A stretch of 46,652 nucleotides of DNA from Rhodospirillales bacterium (GTDB lineage: Bacteria > Pseudomonadota > Alphaproteobacteria > Rhodospirillales > UBA2165), in the NCBI GenBank assembly GCA_022823235.1, contig JAJDXO010000023.1, forward strand, positions 1 through 46,652, given 5' to 3'. Within the stretch, counting starts at the first letter, position 1. Each line of letters starts with the position of its first letter. Positions 16,902 through 25,002 of this stretch are shown piece after piece. A program made the position numbers and the translations under genes. Below the pieces are notes generated by a model. That model was not told where the DNA came from, did not search any database, and was given only the letters and a program-made list of their open reading frames with translations.

Positions 16902-17278
16902 GCCGGGCGGCGAAAGGCTATTTCGCCCGCGCCTATGCGGGCGAGGAGAACCCGGGTCCGCTCTATTGGTGGTACGGGTTCTGGCCCGCCTTCGGGGCCA
17001 GCGCATTCCTGAACCTCGCCTTTTCGGTCTCGCCCTATGAACCCGGGGCCGGGATAATGAACTTGCTGGTGTGGAAACCGCTGTTTGTTGTGCCGACGGT
17101 GGGCGCGTTCGGCGTGACCCTGGTTTGGCTGTTTCGCAGCGTCTGGCGCTGCGCGCCCAATGCGGCGACCCCCGCGCTCGGACGGGCCGCGCGGATTTCC
17201 CTGTTTTTCGGCGGCCCCGTCTGGCTGCCGTTCATTCTCGCCCAGGCCGCCTGGCAGGCTTTCGTCCGCTTCGTGTAG
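16898..17278 (+). CDS. Small membrane protein coupled to the MFS gene
   Basis: 126 residues with three or four hydrophobic segments (about 22-44, 52-75 and 98-122), tryptophan-rich near the start (LYWWYGFWPAFG). The GTG start overlaps the TGA stop of the MFS gene as GTGA. I do not recognise the family. It may assist the transporter, but this is inferred only from the coupling. Confidence 0.72.
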   Translation: MSRAAKGYFARAYAGEENPGPLYWWYGFWPAFGASAFLNLAFSVSPYEPGAGIMNLLVWKPLFVVPTVGAFGVTLVWLFRSVWRCAPNAATPALGRAARISLFFGGPVWLPFILAQAAWQAFVRFV

Positions 17279-17282
17279 TCCC

Positions 17283-18620
17283 TCAGCCGCGAATCTTTAG
17301 GCGCCGGGCGAGGTCGGACTGAAACCGGCCGTTCGGATCGAACCGCTCCAGGGCGGCGCGGAACGCCGGCAAATTCGGGAACATCCGCGCGAACCCGTCG
17401 GGCGACATCAGGGCATCCTTGGCCACATAAAGCCGTCCGCCGTGGTCCAGCACCAGCGCCTCGAGCCGGTCGTGAAGACCGGGCGTGTCCCGCCGGCGCG
17501 GCAAATCCGCGGCCAGTACCATTCCTTCGATGGGGAACGACATCAGTCCCCGCCCGGGGCCGCGCATGGGCTTGACCACCGCGGTGATCGAGCCTGCCTG
17601 GGCGGCGGAGATTTCCTCCAGCATGGCCCGAATGCCGGCGCGCTCGGCGGCCGGCGGAAACCCGGCATGGATGGAGTAGAAGCCGGACCGGCCATAGAGC
17701 TTGTTGACCCCCTTGACGTGATCGAGGGGAAACAGGAACGAAAACAGGTCCTTGCGCACCTCGGCGCCGCGCGGCGGCAATTTTTCATGGCGCCGGCGCG
17801 CCGCCCGCCGCATGGCCGGGGCAAGAAACGGACCCGTGGGCGGCGCAAAGGGGATTGACCGAGGCCTGGGCGGCGGAACGCATCCCTCGTCGGCGGCGGC
17901 CAGCCGTCCGCTTTCGAGGATGCCGCGGCCGAGCGCCGATCCGCGCGCGAACACGTCGATCCAGCCGAACAGAAATTCCTCGGTCTCCCGGCCGCGGTTG
18001 ACGGCGTCGAGCATGGCGTCGAGATCCGGATAGGGAACGTAGCGGGCATCGACGCTGCCGGACGGGATGGGCATCAACCGGATGCACACCCGAAGAACGG
18101 CGCCGGTCAGCCCCATGCCGCCGAGGCTGGCGAAATACAGATCGGCGTTCTCCGACGGCGACGCGCGGACCACCTCGCCATCGGCCAGCGCCAAATCGAC
18201 CCACTTGGTATGGTCGCCGAAACCGCCGAGGACATGGTGGTTCTTGGAATGAATGTCGTTGGCGAACGCGCCGCCCATGGTGACCGCGGCGGTGGCCGAC
18301 GACACCGGGTAGCACCAGCCATAAGGAAAGATCGCCGGCGAGAGTTCCTCGAACGTCACGCCGGCTTCGCAGACCACCTCGCCGGCGGCCGGGTCGAATT
18401 CGACGATCCGGTTGAGGGATCGGGTGAGGATGGCCTGCCCGCCGGTATCCAGCGACGCATCGCCGTAACACCGGCCGCCGCCGTGGATCACCACGCCGAG
18501 ATCGTCTTCGCCGCGCACCAGAGCCGGGACGGCGTCGCTCTCCAGCGGCCGGGCCGCCCGAAGCCGGGAACGGTGGACCCGCCCCCAGGTGCCGAGGGTG
18601 GTCTCGGCCCAGACCGCCAT
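17283..18620 (-). CDS. DprE1-like FAD-linked oxidase
   Basis: 445 residues of the PCMH-type FAD-binding fold. VIHGGGRCYGDASLDTGG (about 44-61) and MGGAFANDIHSKNHHVLGGFG (about 115-135) are the FAD-binding blocks and resemble decaprenylphosphoryl-ribose oxidase DprE1 (IHGKNHH). A C-terminal ALO-like domain ends with LERFDPNGRFQSDLARRL. DprE1 oxidises a polyprenyl-linked ribose for arabinan synthesis together with DprE2. No DprE2-like reductase or glycosyltransferase is in the window, so the actual sugar or alcohol substrate is unknown. It follows the YdhR-like gene by 43 bases and converges on the small membrane protein gene. Confidence 0.83.
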   Translation of the reverse strand: MAVWAETTLGTWGRVHRSRLRAARPLESDAVPALVRGEDDLGVVIHGGGRCYGDASLDTGGQAILTRSLNRIVEFDPAAGEVVCEAGVTFEELSPAIFPYGWCYPVSSATAAVTMGGAFANDIHSKNHHVLGGFGDHTKWVDLALADGEVVRASPSENADLYFASLGGMGLTGAVLRVCIRLMPIPSGSVDARYVPYPDLDAMLDAVNRGRETEEFLFGWIDVFARGSALGRGILESGRLAAADEGCVPPPRPRSIPFAPPTGPFLAPAMRRAARRRHEKLPPRGAEVRKDLFSFLFPLDHVKGVNKLYGRSGFYSIHAGFPPAAERAGIRAMLEEISAAQAGSITAVVKPMRGPGRGLMSFPIEGMVLAADLPRRRDTPGLHDRLEALVLDHGGRLYVAKDALMSPDGFARMFPNLPAFRAALERFDPNGRFQSDLARRLKIRG

Positions 18621-18663
18621 GCCGTTCGCGCCTATGGAATCCGGTGGGGGATCACGTGCAGGG

Positions 18664-18984
18664 TCAGGCCGCCGACTTTATCTCGCCCGCCGCGTTGTCG
18701 ACGATCACCGGGGTCTCGAACCAAGCCAAGTCCGGCACCACGCCGTAAAGGTCTTGCAGCGACTGCCGCCAGGGTCCGCCCTCGGCATAGACCGCCTCGG
18801 CCGCTTCGCGGGTCTCCCAGGTATACACGCCGCCGCCCAGGCCCCGCCCGGCGTCGAACAGGAAGGTTTTGCGGATCAGCCCCGGCATGTTTTCGAATCT
18901 TGCCGCGGCCTTGTTCATGTTCTCGAACGCCTTTTCGCGGGTGGTGCCGTCCGGCAGCTTGAAATTCACGACGACCGTAATCAT
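18664..18984 (-). CDS. YdhR-like (ABM ferredoxin-fold) protein
   Basis: 106 residues, MITVVVNFKLPDG to EIKSAA. The alternating strand-helix pattern and RGLGGGVYTWETREAAEAVY in the middle match the YdhR putative monooxygenase family, a dimeric alpha/beta barrel. Function unproven. The ATG at 18982-18984 has GGAGG six bases upstream; the longer frame runs into non-coding repeats. Likely co-transcribed with the DprE1-like gene. Confidence 0.82.
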   Translation of the reverse strand: MITVVVNFKLPDGTTREKAFENMNKAAARFENMPGLIRKTFLFDAGRGLGGGVYTWETREAAEAVYAEGGPWRQSLQDLYGVVPDLAWFETPVIVDNAAGEIKSAA

Positions 18985-19106
18985 GGGTTGCCTCCCCTGG
19001 AAATGTCCAACCGCCATTTTGGGGCATGACATGGAGCGCGGCAAGCCCGGCACCGGGAGTTGCGGGAGCCGGGCCCGGGGTCCGGGGTCCGTAATCGATT
19101 GAATTA

Positions 19107-19170
19107 CGTCATGGGCGGGCTTTGACCCGGCCATCCACGTGGATCACCGGGTCCAGGCCCGGTGATGACG
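19107..19170. repeat. REP-type palindrome
   Basis: CGTCATGGGCGGGCTTTGAC, then CCGGCCATCCACGTGGATCA, ending GGCCCGGTGATGACG. It is a rearranged version of the palindromes at 504 and 5293, with the GGCCAT and GGTGAT arms exchanged. It lies in the 491-base gap 18985-19475, which has no convincing gene. Confidence 0.7.
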
Positions 19171-19311
19171 ATTCGCGGGGGAGGGGGATTCTCTTTGTTC
19201 CCCCCCCCTTGCCGCCGCCCGCGCACGGGCTAAATGAATAGACGAGTGCCGTCCCGCCGCCGGGGCGGCGTTCTGCGTCCGGAGGGGAGCTATGCAAATT
19301 TGTACGAACTA

Positions 19312-19372
19312 TTTGGGGGGTACCTCCCAAACGGGTGTCATCAAATGTCCATGAATGTCCATAAATGTCCAT
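19312..19372. other. 20-bp near-perfect palindrome plus three tandem AATGTCCAT units
   Basis: TTTGGGGGGTACCTCCCAAA (19312-19331) is a palindrome with one mismatched pair. Nine-base units AATGTCCAT follow three times at 10-base spacing (about 19344-19372). Read on the minus strand, the stretch can give EWTFMDIHGHLMTP and then a stop, which faintly recalls tyrosine-recombinase tails. Either an operator region or a relic is possible. Confidence 0.4.
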
Positions 19373-19437
19373 TCCGCCGAAAACGCAGCTATGCGCCCCG
19401 CGCATGGCTGCGCTCCTCACCGTCTCACCGTCTCCGT

Positions 19438-19465
19438 GGTTCAATTCGGCCGGAAACTGCTCTAG
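19438..19465. repeat. TAGAGC repeat, half copy before trmFO
   Basis: The arm GGTTCAATTCGGCCGGAAAC followed by TGCTCTAG. It ends 10 bases before the trmFO ATG and therefore lies in its leader, leaving only AGAGG as a close Shine-Dalgarno. Confidence 0.65.
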
Positions 19466-19475
19466 ATAGAGGCTC

Positions 19476-20837
19476 ATGAGTTCCAGCCCGCACCCCGTTC
19501 ACGTCGTCGGCGGCGGCCTCGCCGGTTCCGAGGCCGCGTGGCAGTTGAGCCGCCTGGGCGTGCCCGTGGTGCTGCACGAAATGCGCCCGGTGAAGAAGAC
19601 CGATGCCCACCGGACCGGCGGGCTGGCGGAACTGGTCTGCTCCAACTCGTTCCGGTCCGACGATGCCGAGCACAATGCGGTCGGCCTTCTGCACGAGGAG
19701 ATGCGCCGCTGCGGATCCTTGATCATGCGCGAGGCGGACCGCCACAAGCTGCCCGCCGGCGGCGCCCTGGCGGTCGACCGCGGCCATTTCAGCGAGGCGG
19801 TGGGGGCCGCGCTGGAGGCCGAGCGACTGGTCGAGATTCGGCGCCACGAGATCGACGGGCTGCCGCCGGCGGATTGGGGACGGACCATCATCGCGACGGG
19901 CCCGCTGACCTCGGAGCCTCTCGCCCAAGCCATCGCCGGGATCACCGGTGCCGAGGAACTGGCGTTCTTCGACGCCATCGCGCCCATCGTCTACAAGGAC
20001 ACCATCGATTTCGGCAAGGCGTGGTTTCAGTCCCGTTACGACAAGGGAGCCGGCGCGGACTACATCAATTGCGCGCTCGACGACGCCCGGTATGAGGGCT
20101 TCATCGACGCCCTGCTCGACGGAGAAAAGCACGCCTTCAAGGAGTGGGAGGAAAACACCCCTTATTTCGAGGGCTGCCTGCCCATCGAGGTGATGGCGGA
20201 GCGGGGCCGGGAAACGCTCGCATACGGTCCGCTGAAGCCGGTGGGCCTGACCGATCCGCGCGAGCCGGACCGCAGGCCGCGGGCCGTGGTCCAGCTCCGC
20301 CAGGACAATGCGCTGGGCACCCTTTACAACATGGTCGGCTTCCAGACCAAGCTCACCCACGGCGAGCAAAAGCGGATCTTCCGGACCATTCCCGGTCTCG
20401 AAAACGCCGAATTCGCCCGCCTCGGCGGGCTTCATCGCAACACCTTCATCAACGGACCGAGGCTGCTGGACCGGCGCCTCCGGCTCAAAACACACCCCCA
20501 TCTGCGCTTCGCCGGCCAGATCACCGGCTGCGAGGGGTATGTGGAAAGCGCGGCGGTCGGACTGCTGGCGGGCCGATTCGCCGGCTTCGAGAGCCTCGGA
20601 GAGACGAGCGCCCCGCCGCCGGGTGAAACCGCCCTCGGCGCGCTGCTCAATCACATCACCGGTGGCGGAGACCCCGATACATACCAGCCCATGAATGTAA
20701 ATTTCGGCCTTTTTCCCCCGATTTCAGCCAAAAACGAGCAAGGAAAACGGCTCAAGGGGCGGGACCGGAAGGCCGCCCTCAGCGCCCGCGCGCTGGCCGC
20801 GCTCGATCGATGGTTGGAAAGCCGCCGCGCGGCCTAG
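19476..20837 (+). CDS. trmFO: tRNA (uracil-54-C5)-methyltransferase, folate/FAD-dependent
   Basis: 453 residues. The N-terminus [21 protein letters not shown] is the FAD dinucleotide motif. [17 protein letters not shown] and the central TrmFO blocks ([57 protein letters not shown]) are all present. The enzyme makes the ribothymidine at tRNA position 54 with methylene-tetrahydrofolate as carbon donor and FADH2 as reductant. The start [11 protein letters not shown] is close behind a TAGAGC repeat. Its 3' end overlaps the secreted ankyrin gene by 28 bases. Confidence 0.97.
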   Translation: MSSSPHPVHVVGGGLAGSEAAWQLSRLGVPVVLHEMRPVKKTDAHRTGGLAELVCSNSFRSDDAEHNAVGLLHEEMRRCGSLIMREADRHKLPAGGALAVDRGHFSEAVGAALEAERLVEIRRHEIDGLPPADWGRTIIATGPLTSEPLAQAIAGITGAEELAFFDAIAPIVYKDTIDFGKAWFQSRYDKGAGADYINCALDDARYEGFIDALLDGEKHAFKEWEENTPYFEGCLPIEVMAERGRETLAYGPLKPVGLTDPREPDRRPRAVVQLRQDNALGTLYNMVGFQTKLTHGEQKRIFRTIPGLENAEFARLGGLHRNTFINGPRLLDRRLRLKTHPHLRFAGQITGCEGYVESAAVGLLAGRFAGFESLGETSAPPPGETALGALLNHITGGGDPDTYQPMNVNFGLFPPISAKNEQGKRLKGRDRKAALSARALAALDRWLESRRAA

Positions 20838-21964
20838 CGGCTCCCGGACCCGCCCGGCTATGGCATCGGGCGGGCCGCGGGCTAATTGCCGGCCTGGTCC
20901 TGGCGCTCATGCTGGGACCTGCTTCCCATGTTCATGCCCAGCAGGCGCCTGCCGGCCGGTTTCAGGCGTCCGTGGCGCCCCTGTTGTTCGAAGCGGTGCG
21001 CGGCAACGATTTGACCGGCGTGAAATCGGCGGTGACGGCCGGGGCCGACGTGACCCTCAAAGACGACGACGGCCGGACGGCCCTCGACATCGCGCTGCAA
21101 CACGGCTTCTTCGACATCGCTCAGTTTCTGATCAAGGCGCGGGAGGAACAGTTGAACGGGTCCATCGGCGGAGCGCGCGCGGCCGGGCCCGCATCCACCG
21201 CGAGCCAAATGGCCGAAAGGGGCAACGCGCCGCAACCGGAGCCCCAAATCCAGCCCCAAACGCGTAACGCAGCGCCGAAGGTCGAAACACCAACGGAGGA
21301 GGCCAAGGCGACCCCCAACTCACCGCCGCCCGAACGCGCCCAGCCCGTCAAGCGGCTCCGGGCGCCGCTTCGGGACGCCTTGTTCGCCTTGGGCCAGTCG
21401 GCGGCCATCGGCCAGCCGCGGCCGACACCGGGCATCGGCGAGCCCGACGCCTGCGTCTCCAAGCCGGGCCGGCGCGCCTTTTGCGTCGTGCCCGTCGACT
21501 GGCCGGGCGAGGTCGAAGACGCGTTCCGGGTCGATACCATCCTTTATCGGGGCGCCCGGGCGCTGGCCCGCTACGACCGGGGCGCGGCCAGCCACTTTCA
21601 CGCCCTGTTCCGTTCGGACGATCAGGAGAAGGTGCTGGCGTTCCTCGAGAAACGCTATGGCAGTCCGACCGATGAATGGAAACGGGAGATCGCGCCGGTC
21701 GGCGAACCGCGCCGGGCCAACCCGACCTTTGCCTGGCGCAGCCGCAACACCGAGACCGGGCTGATGACGATCCTGGAAGTGCGCAAGTTCGACGACGCCC
21801 GCAATGTATTCCCCGACACCGGGCATGGCGTGGTGCGGCTTTACGTCGCCGGCGGACCGCCGGTATTTCCCGCCGTGTCGGCGCTGGACATCATGTCCAT
21901 CGACTGGGCGGCCCGATCCGGCCACGACGATGCACCGCCTAATAGCCGCCGAAGAGGGCGCTGA
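20810..21964 (+). CDS. Secreted ankyrin-repeat protein
   Basis: 384 residues. A basic N-region and [19 protein letters not shown] give a signal peptide with cleavage near residue 43. Residues about 55-112 hold roughly two ankyrin repeats ([40 protein letters not shown]). A Pro/Gln-rich linker follows, and then a 180-residue domain of unknown family with one Cys pair ([17 protein letters not shown]). The ATG at 20810 overlaps trmFO by 28 bases; no better start precedes the signal peptide. The tail converges with the NDUFAF6-like gene by 26 bases. The role is unknown. Confidence 0.78.
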   Translation: MVGKPPRGLAAPGPARLWHRAGRGLIAGLVLALMLGPASHVHAQQAPAGRFQASVAPLLFEAVRGNDLTGVKSAVTAGADVTLKDDDGRTALDIALQHGFFDIAQFLIKAREEQLNGSIGGARAAGPASTASQMAERGNAPQPEPQIQPQTRNAAPKVETPTEEAKATPNSPPPERAQPVKRLRAPLRDALFALGQSAAIGQPRPTPGIGEPDACVSKPGRRAFCVVPVDWPGEVEDAFRVDTILYRGARALARYDRGAASHFHALFRSDDQEKVLAFLEKRYGSPTDEWKREIAPVGEPRRANPTFAWRSRNTETGLMTILEVRKFDDARNVFPDTGHGVVRLYVAGGPPVFPAVSALDIMSIDWAARSGHDDAPPNSRRRGR

Positions 21965-22790
21965 AGGCGAGGCGCATCTGACGGCTCGCCCGGCCGCCCT
22001 CGAAATCCGGCCCGAATACGTCATAGCGAAGCCGGCGCAGCCGGCCGATGTACATGCCGGCGAGGCTGACCTGCATGAACAGGCTGCGAACCGCACGGTT
22101 CCGGGGGGTTGGGTTTGCCCGGAAAGCACTGGCCCGCACCCGGATCGCGTCCGCCATCTCGCCGAGGCCGGCCCGCAGGCCGGGCGACATATGCCCGCCG
22201 AACAGATCGTGCGGATCCACGCCGTGGCGCTGAAACAGGCTGGTCGGCAGCAGAATGCGCCCCCGGCGCGCATCGAATCCGACCCGCCGGAGTATGCCCG
22301 TCATCCCCCAGATGACGCCGGCCTCGGTCACCTGAGCAATCAGACCGGGATCGGCATGGGGGGCCGCCACAGCCGCCAACAGCCGGTTAAGCGCCCCGGC
22401 GGTGCCGTCGGCGTAGGCTTCCAAACCCGCCTCGTCCGCAACCGGCTCTTCGGACAAGTCGGCGCCCCGGCCATCGATCAGAGCCTGGATCAGGCTTTCC
22501 GGCAGCCGGGCCCGGCGGATCAATTCGGTCAACGGATCGAGCACCTGGTGGCCGGTGGTCCGGACGTCGTCGGCATATGCCGCGGTTACCGCGTCCCGCC
22601 ACCATTGAAGCCGCATCTCGCCGAGGAGCGGCTCGCTCACCACCTCGCGGGTCCGGGCGATTTCCAGATTGAAGGCGAGAACCGTGCAATAATCCTCCCG
22701 CGCCGCGCCGGGGGCGAACAGGGTGGTGAGAAACCGGTCCCGGTCGTGCCGGCGGACTTCCTCGGCGCAGTAGCTGAGACCTTTGGCCAT
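21939..22790 (-). CDS. Squalene/phytoene-synthase-fold protein, NDUFAF6-like
   Basis: 283 residues. LSYCAEEVRRHDRDRFLTTL, FAPGAAREDY, FNLEIARTREVVSEPLLGEM, RLQWWRDAV and RRVGFDARRGRILLP match the branch of the squalene/phytoene synthase superfamily that includes mitochondrial complex I assembly factor NDUFAF6. The first Asp-rich motif that binds prenyl diphosphate magnesium is replaced by NLEIARTREVVSE, and the second is reduced. A true synthase activity, for example in hopanoid synthesis, is therefore unlikely. The ATG at 22788-22790 is chosen where family similarity begins. It is divergent from the HpnE-like gene. Confidence 0.85.
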   Translation of the reverse strand: MAKGLSYCAEEVRRHDRDRFLTTLFAPGAAREDYCTVLAFNLEIARTREVVSEPLLGEMRLQWWRDAVTAAYADDVRTTGHQVLDPLTELIRRARLPESLIQALIDGRGADLSEEPVADEAGLEAYADGTAGALNRLLAAVAAPHADPGLIAQVTEAGVIWGMTGILRRVGFDARRGRILLPTSLFQRHGVDPHDLFGGHMSPGLRAGLGEMADAIRVRASAFRANPTPRNRAVRSLFMQVSLAGMYIGRLRRLRYDVFGPDFEGGRASRQMRLAFSALFGGY

Positions 22791-22874
22791 TTGCCTCTCG
22801 TACAGGGGTATCGCTGGCTTGCGCCCCTGACAATGGGATATAGAGACCAAATGGTTCCGGGGGCAAGTGTCGGA

Positions 22875-24173
22875 ATGAACGATCAGGGGATATCCGCGGA
22901 CGAACGCGCGCTTCATGTGGTGGGCGCGGGCGTGGCCGGCCTCGCCGCGGCGGTCGCCGGCGTCCGGGCCGGACTCGGCGTCGCGCTCTATGAAGCGGCT
23001 GGGCAGGCGGGCGGGCGCTGCCGCTCATTCCACGACGCCACCCTCGACCGGCTGATCGATAACGGCAACCATCTGATCGTCGGCGCAAATCAAAGCGTCT
23101 TCGGGTATCTGGCCGACATCGGCGCGCCCGATGCGCTGTCCCCGCTGGACCCGCCGCGGTTCGACTTTCTCGACGTGGCGGACGGGGAGACGTGGACCCT
23201 CCAGCCGAAGGACGGGTTTCTGCCGTTCTGGCTGCTGGGAAAACGGGGGCGTGTGCCGGGCGGCGGCGTTGGCGACCTGATCGATGCGGGCCGGCTGGCG
23301 TTTGCCGGCCCGGATGCGACGATTGCCGACAGTGTCGATACGGACGGGCCGCTATTCGAACGCTTCTGGCAGCCCCTTAGCCGGGCGGTCCTCAACACCG
23401 ACGCCACCGAGGGTTCGGCCCGGCTCTTGTGGCGGATGGTCCGCAAGACCTTCGCCAAGGGAGCCGCGGGGAGCCGGCCGTACTTGGCCGATAAGGGCCT
23501 GTCCGCGGCGCTGGTCGACCCGGCGCTCACCTATCTCGGCGGCCGCGGGGTGACGGCCGTATTCAACGAGCGGCTGCGCGGTCTGCGGATTTCGGACGCC
23601 CGGGTGACGGGGCTCGAGTTCGGCGACCGCACCGTCGGCACCGGCGACGCCCAGGTGGTGCTGGCCCTGCCGCCGTCCGAGATCGCCCGGCTGCTGCCGG
23701 ACGTCGGCGTGCCCGAGGAAACCCGTCCCATCGTCAACCTGCATTACCGCCTGGACGGTGAAGCCGTCCTGCCGGGCGGGGGCGCGTTTCTGGGACTGGT
23801 GGGGACCGAGGCCCAATGGATTTTTCGCCGGGGCGATATTCTTTCGGTGACCATCAGCGCCGCCACCGGAATGGCCGCAAAACCGGCCGATGCCGTCGCC
23901 GAAACGATCTGGCGGGAATTGGCGCCCATCCTCGACCGGCCCGGTGCCCCCGTTCCGCCCTGCCGGGTCATCAAGGAGCAGCGGGCGACCATCGCGCAGA
24001 CCCCCGCCCAGGCCGCCCTGCGGCCCGGCCCGGCGACGGGAATCGCCAATCTCTGGCTGGCCGGCGACTGGACCGACACGGGCCTGCCGGCCACCATCGA
24101 CGGCGCCATTCAATCGGGCCGGGAGGCCGTGAAACGCGCGCTCAGCGCGGGATTCGAGGCAGTTCCGGATTAA
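22875..24173 (+). CDS. HpnE-like FAD amine-oxidase-family protein
   Basis: 432 residues. LHVVGAGVAGLAAAVAGVRAG and AGGRCRSFHD are the dinucleotide-binding and GGR motifs of the amine oxidase/desaturase flavoproteins. LIDNGNHLIVGAN and the C-terminal WLAGDWTDTGLPATIDGAIQ agree with hydroxysqualene dehydroxylase HpnE, the last step of the HpnCDE route to squalene. HpnC and HpnD are not in the window and the neighbouring synthase-fold protein looks inactive, so the HpnE role is probable, not proven. Starts at 22833, 22851 and 22875 are possible; the last is used because similarity starts soon after. Confidence 0.82.
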   Translation: MNDQGISADERALHVVGAGVAGLAAAVAGVRAGLGVALYEAAGQAGGRCRSFHDATLDRLIDNGNHLIVGANQSVFGYLADIGAPDALSPLDPPRFDFLDVADGETWTLQPKDGFLPFWLLGKRGRVPGGGVGDLIDAGRLAFAGPDATIADSVDTDGPLFERFWQPLSRAVLNTDATEGSARLLWRMVRKTFAKGAAGSRPYLADKGLSAALVDPALTYLGGRGVTAVFNERLRGLRISDARVTGLEFGDRTVGTGDAQVVLALPPSEIARLLPDVGVPEETRPIVNLHYRLDGEAVLPGGGAFLGLVGTEAQWIFRRGDILSVTISAATGMAAKPADAVAETIWRELAPILDRPGAPVPPCRVIKEQRATIAQTPAQAALRPGPATGIANLWLAGDWTDTGLPATIDGAIQSGREAVKRALSAGFEAVPD

Positions 24174-24207
24174 CCGGCCATTAACCACAAAGATGTTTGG
24201 GTATACT
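24170..24207 (+). promoter_or_regulatory. Possible CtrA box and -10 element
   Basis: TTAA-CCGGCCA-TTAA (24170-24184) matches the CtrA consensus TTAA-N7-TTAA. TATACT at 24202-24207 could be a -10, 81 bases before the small ORF. The first TTAA includes the HpnE-like stop codon, so chance is a real possibility. Confidence 0.35.
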
Positions 24208-24287
24208 TCCGCCGGAGCATGGCATTACAATGGCTGCGGAACCCGCCTTTAGATTCGTGGCATCAAGGAGCAAATAGGGGGAGTTTG

Positions 24288-24386
24288 ATGGGAAATCCAC
24301 TCGACTCACTTACCGGTACTATCATTCTAGGTCTGGTCATCACCGTCGTGATGATCTTGGTTGTCAACGGCATTGGTGGCGCTTAG
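24288..24386 (+). CDS. 32-residue single-pass membrane peptide
   Basis: MGNPLDSLTG followed by a hydrophobic helix (TIILGLVITVVMILVVNG) and IGGA, then TAG. The Shine-Dalgarno GGGGGAG five bases before the ATG is one of the strongest in the window, which supports real translation. It ends 20 bases before the PuuD-type gene, in a likely two-gene operon closed by the terminator at 24934. I recognise no family; it may be a small subunit or stabiliser of the neighbouring membrane protein. Confidence 0.65.
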   Translation: MGNPLDSLTGTIILGLVITVVMILVVNGIGGA

Positions 24387-24406
24387 GGCGCGGATAGGAG
24401 GCAACC

Positions 24407-24913
24407 ATGGAATTCGGATTTGAATTTTGGACTTTCTTCGTTCGCTGGCTGCACGTCCTCTCGGGCGTCATGTGGATCGGCCTGCTCTGGTACTTCAATT
24501 TCGTCCAGACGCCGACCGTTCCGACCATCCCCGAGGAGCTTCGCCCGGCGATCCCGAAACACATCATGCCCGTGGCCCTGTTCTGGTTCCGCTGGGCGGC
24601 CCTGTCGACGGTCGTCTGGGGCCTGATCCTGGCGTGGATGAACGGCTATCTGGTCGACGCGCTGGCTATCGGCCTGACCGACAACGTGGGCAAGCATGCG
24701 ATGATCGGCATCGGCATGTGGTTCGGACTGATCATGGCGTTCAACGTCTGGTTCATTATCTGGCCGAACCAGCAGAAGGTCATCGGCCTGGTGGAAGCCA
24801 GCGATGAAGAGAAGCCGAAGGCGGCGCGCGCCGCGGCGCTCGCGTCCCGGACCAACACCATGCTGTCGATCCCCATGCTTTACGCCATGGTGGCGGCGCA
24901 GAACATCTTCTAG
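24407..24913 (+). CDS. PuuD-type urate oxidase N-terminal-domain membrane protein
   Basis: 168 residues with four membrane segments. WLHVLSGVMWIGLLWYFNFV, PKHIMPVALFWFRWAAL and GKHAMIGIGMWFGLIMAFNVW fit the urate oxidase N-terminal (PuuD) membrane domain, with conserved His residues that may bind heme. True PuuD proteins carry an extra C-terminal cytochrome c domain, which is absent here. No purine catabolism gene is near, so urate oxidation should not be assumed. AGGAGG precedes the ATG. Confidence 0.85.
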   Translation: MEFGFEFWTFFVRWLHVLSGVMWIGLLWYFNFVQTPTVPTIPEELRPAIPKHIMPVALFWFRWAALSTVVWGLILAWMNGYLVDALAIGLTDNVGKHAMIGIGMWFGLIMAFNVWFIIWPNQQKVIGLVEASDEEKPKAARAAALASRTNTMLSIPMLYAMVAAQNIF

Positions 24914-24933
24914 GGCTCAGCGCCCTGACACGG

Positions 24934-24961
24934 AAAACGGGGCCTTCGGGCCCCGTTTTTT
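24934..24961 (+). terminator. Rho-independent terminator
   Basis: AACGGGGCC-TTCG-GGCCCCGTT, a nine-pair stem with a UUCG tetraloop and a run of six T. It closes the small peptide-PuuD operon 20 bases after the stop. Confidence 0.92.
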
Positions 24962-25002
24962 GTGGGTGCATCCCGTATTCCCGACTACTACCATCTACCG
25001 AA
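24956..25002 (+). repeat. Duplicated leader, copy 1
   Basis: TTTTTGTGGGTGCATCCCGT and the bases up to the ATG (ATTCCCGACTACTACCATC...) recur before the second permease at 27061-27108 with three or four differences. No clear -35/-10 or Shine-Dalgarno is visible in it. Confidence 0.8.

Noticed and set aside
21939-24173. Hopanoid-type squalene synthesis pair (HpnC/D with HpnE)
   Set aside because: The synthase-like protein lacks the first Asp-rich motif and fits the NDUFAF6 branch; only the HpnE-like call is kept.
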